This document shows positions 4,747-6,119 of a stretch of 6,119 bases of DNA, in pieces. The notes under the pieces were generated by a model. That model did no database searches. It was not told where the DNA came from and saw nothing but the letters and a program-made list of their open reading frames with translations. Position numbers and translations under genes: made by a program. Position 1 is the stretch's first letter, and each line of letters begins with the position of its first letter. The DNA is from Candidatus Luteimonas excrementigallinarum (GTDB lineage: Bacteria; Pseudomonadota; Gammaproteobacteria; Xanthomonadales; Xanthomonadaceae): contig DXCY01000245.1 of assembly GCA_019115725.1 (NCBI GenBank), forward strand, positions 1 to 6,119, written 5' to 3'.

Positions 4747-5665
4747 GATCGTATTTGCCGGAACCCCGGAGTTCGCCGTGCCGTCGCTGCGCGCCGCCGC
4801 CGCGGGCGGAGAGGTGGTGGGCGTCTATACCCAGCCCGACCGCCGCGCCGGTCGCGGTCGCCAGATGGCCTTTTCCGCGGTCAAGACCGAAGCCCTGGCG
4901 CGCGGGATCGAGGTGTACCAGCCTGCAACCCTGCGCTCGGCAGAGGCCCAGGAGCAGCTGCGCGCGCTGGAACCCGACCTGCTGGTGGTGGTGGCCTACG
5001 GCCTGATCCTGCCCCGCGCGGTGCTGGAGATCCCGCGCTTCGGCTGCTGGAACGTGCACGCCTCGCTGCTGCCGCGCTGGCGCGGTGCGGCCCCGATCCA
5101 GCGCGCGATCGAGGCCGGCGACGCCGAGACCGGCGTGTGCCTGATGTGGATGGCCGAAGGCCTGGATACCGGTCCGGTGCTGCTGTCGCAGTCGACCCCG
5201 ATCGGCCCGGAAGAGACCGCCGGCGCGCTGCATGACCGCCTGGCCACGCTGGGCGCGCAGGTGCTGAAAGACGGCCTGGGCCTGCTGCGCGCCGGCATCC
5301 GGCCGGTGCCGCAGCCGCAGCCGGCCGAGGGCGTCACCTATGCCCACAAGCTGGAAAAGGCCGAGGCCCGGCTGGACTGGTCGCAGCCGGCCACGGTACT
5401 GGCCAACCGCGTGCGCGCCTTCCATCCCTGGCCGGTGGCCGAGGCCGAACTGGCCGGTGAGCGGGTCCGCATCCACGCCGCGCAGCCCTTGCCGCAGGAG
5501 CATGCTGCAGTGCCGGGCACGGTGCTGGCCGCTTCGCGCGACGGGATCGACCTGGCCTGCGCCGAGGGTGCGCTGCGCATCACCCGGCTGCAGCGCCCGG
5601 GCGGCAAGCCGATTGCCGCCGCCGACTATCTCAACGCCCGCCGCGACCTGGTCATCGCCGGGTGA
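4742..5665 (+). CDS. fmt: Methionyl-tRNA formyltransferase (apparent ATT start)
   Basis: Transfers a formyl group from 10-formyl-tetrahydrofolate to Met on initiator tRNA. From ATT 4742 the protein is 307 residues, beginning (M)RIVFAGTPEFAVPSL, the conserved first strand and loop of the family. The N-terminal formyltransferase domain (about 1-190) contains VVVAYGLILP (82-91) and NVHASLLPRWRGAAPIQ (104-120). Catalytic residues are Asn104, His106 and Asp142 (in GLDTGPVL), matching E. coli Asn108/His110/Asp146. The C-terminal OB-like domain (about 200-307) includes VTYAHKLEKAEARLDWSQPA, VRAFHPWPVAEAEL and DYLNARRDL. The tRNA-binding loop reads QPDRRAGRGRQMAFSAVK; usual proline positions are changed. 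An in-frame GTG at 4778 is the first conventional start, but it would remove 12 essential residues. It overlaps def by five bases, and its stop overlaps a GTG of rsmB. Identity is certain; the start is strongly inferred. Confidence 0.95.
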   Translation: MRIVFAGTPEFAVPSLRAAAAGGEVVGVYTQPDRRAGRGRQMAFSAVKTEALARGIEVYQPATLRSAEAQEQLRALEPDLLVVVAYGLILPRAVLEIPRFGCWNVHASLLPRWRGAAPIQRAIEAGDAETGVCLMWMAEGLDTGPVLLSQSTPIGPEETAGALHDRLATLGAQVLKDGLGLLRAGIRPVPQPQPAEGVTYAHKLEKAEARLDWSQPATVLANRVRAFHPWPVAEAELAGERVRIHAAQPLPQEHAAVPGTVLAASRDGIDLACAEGALRITRLQRPGGKPIAAADYLNARRDLVIAG

Positions 5666-6119
5666 GCAGCACGCGCCCGCAGCGCCCGGGGAATGCCGCG
5701 ATGAAGCGGCCGGCCGGAACCGCCTCCCGCGTGGCCGCCGCGCGCATCCTCGATGCGGTGCTGTATCGCGGGCGCTCGCTGCGGGTGGAACTGGCCGCGA
5801 CCCTGCCAGGGTTGGCTGATCCGCGCGACCGCGCGCTGGTGGAGGCAATCTGCTTCGCCGCGCTGCGCAACCGTTCACGCTATGACGCCGCGCTGGCCGC
5901 GTGGATGCCGCGTCCGCTGCCGGCCCGGGACCGCCCGCTGCAGGCCCTGCTGCACGCCGGATTCGCCCAGCTCGATCCGCTGGCGCTGCCAGCCCATGCC
6001 GCGCTGGCGGCCACGGTGGAAGCGGCCCGCGCGCTGGGGCGTCCGCGCCAGGCCGGGCTGGTGAACGCCCTGCTGCGCCGGGCCCAGCGTGAAGGGCTGC
6101 CGCCGCCCGACCCGGCCGG
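5662..6119 (+). CDS. rsmB: 16S rRNA (cytosine-967-C5)-methyltransferase RsmB, N-terminal part (3' end outside window)
   Basis: SAM-dependent methyltransferase (also called Sun/Fmu) that makes m5C967 in 16S rRNA. Only the N-terminal NusB-like RNA-binding domain is visible, about 152 codons. It includes ASRVAAARILDAVLYRGRSL, DPRDRALVEAICFAALRNRSRYDAAL and the hallmark GRPRQAGLVNALLRRAQREGLP near the window end. The catalytic Rossmann domain lies beyond the window. Two starts are possible: GTG 5662, overlapping the fmt stop as GTGA, which would allow coupling but lacks a clear ribosome binding site; or ATG 5701, behind a modest GGGGA, which drops 13 non-conserved residues. The longer form is listed. 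It is third in the def-fmt-rsmB order also found in E. coli and Pseudomonas. The protein identity is firm, the start uncertain. Confidence 0.93.
   Translation, partial: MSSTRPQRPGNAAMKRPAGTASRVAAARILDAVLYRGRSLRVELAATLPGLADPRDRALVEAICFAALRNRSRYDAALAAWMPRPLPARDRPLQALLHAGFAQLDPLALPAHAALAATVEAARALGRPRQAGLVNALLRRAQREGLPPPDPA

Noticed and set aside
4727..4750. Programmed frameshift producing a Def-Fmt fusion
   Set aside because: No slippery run is visible at the junction. A strong internal ribosome binding site precedes the fmt frame, and both proteins are full length as separate units.
4778..5665. fmt starting at GTG 4778
   Set aside because: It is the first conventional start but removes RIVFAGTPEFA, the conserved first strand and loop. 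It has no ribosome binding site, while ATT 4742 is eight bases after GAGGAG.
4691..5878. Minus-strand frame of 395 codons
   Set aside because: It is antisense to fmt and rsmB, with no recognisable motifs. It is a GC-driven shadow frame.

Overview
The window is a high-GC chromosomal segment with housekeeping genes in seven reading frames. It most resembles the Xanthomonadaceae/Lysobacteraceae (a Xanthomonas, Stenotrophomonas, Lysobacter or Luteimonas relative). The gene order, the 157-residue Smg and the wording of the Def and Fmt proteins all fit that group. This placement is from recognition; no search was run. I see no mobile element, phage gene, CRISPR array, tRNA or rRNA, and no gene-free gap longer than about 210 bases.

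Left half, all on the minus strand (read right to left): tsaP (LysM-domain, type IV pilus secretin-associated protein), a strong intrinsic terminator, dprA (DNA uptake/recombination mediator), smg (DUF494) and the N-terminal part of topA (topoisomerase I). The left window edge cuts topA three codons after its active-site tyrosine. A 207-base smg-topA spacer holds a likely topA promoter and two dyads.

Right half, on the plus strand: def (peptide deformylase), fmt (methionyl-tRNA formyltransferase) and the start of rsmB (16S rRNA m5C967 methyltransferase). They form a tightly overlapping operon, divergent from tsaP. Def and Fmt are the two ends of the N-formyl-methionine cycle: Fmt adds the formyl group to initiator Met-tRNA, and Def removes it from nascent proteins. 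RsmB modifies 16S rRNA. DprA and TsaP link the other arm to natural transformation and type IV pili.

The most notable feature is the def-fmt junction. Fmt has no ATG, GTG or TTG start at the position the family requires. The only start that gives the full protein (MRIVFAGTPEF...) is ATT, eight bases after a strong GAGGAG ribosome binding site. It is embedded in the def stop (GATTAG). The same T is the third base of the fmt start and the first base of the def stop, so changing ATT to ATG would destroy the def stop. An AUU-initiated gene whose product makes formyl-Met-tRNA could be under initiation-fidelity (IF3-type) control, as infC is in E. coli. Automated callers would probably start fmt at GTG 4778 and lose 12 essential N-terminal residues. 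No wholly new system is evident otherwise.
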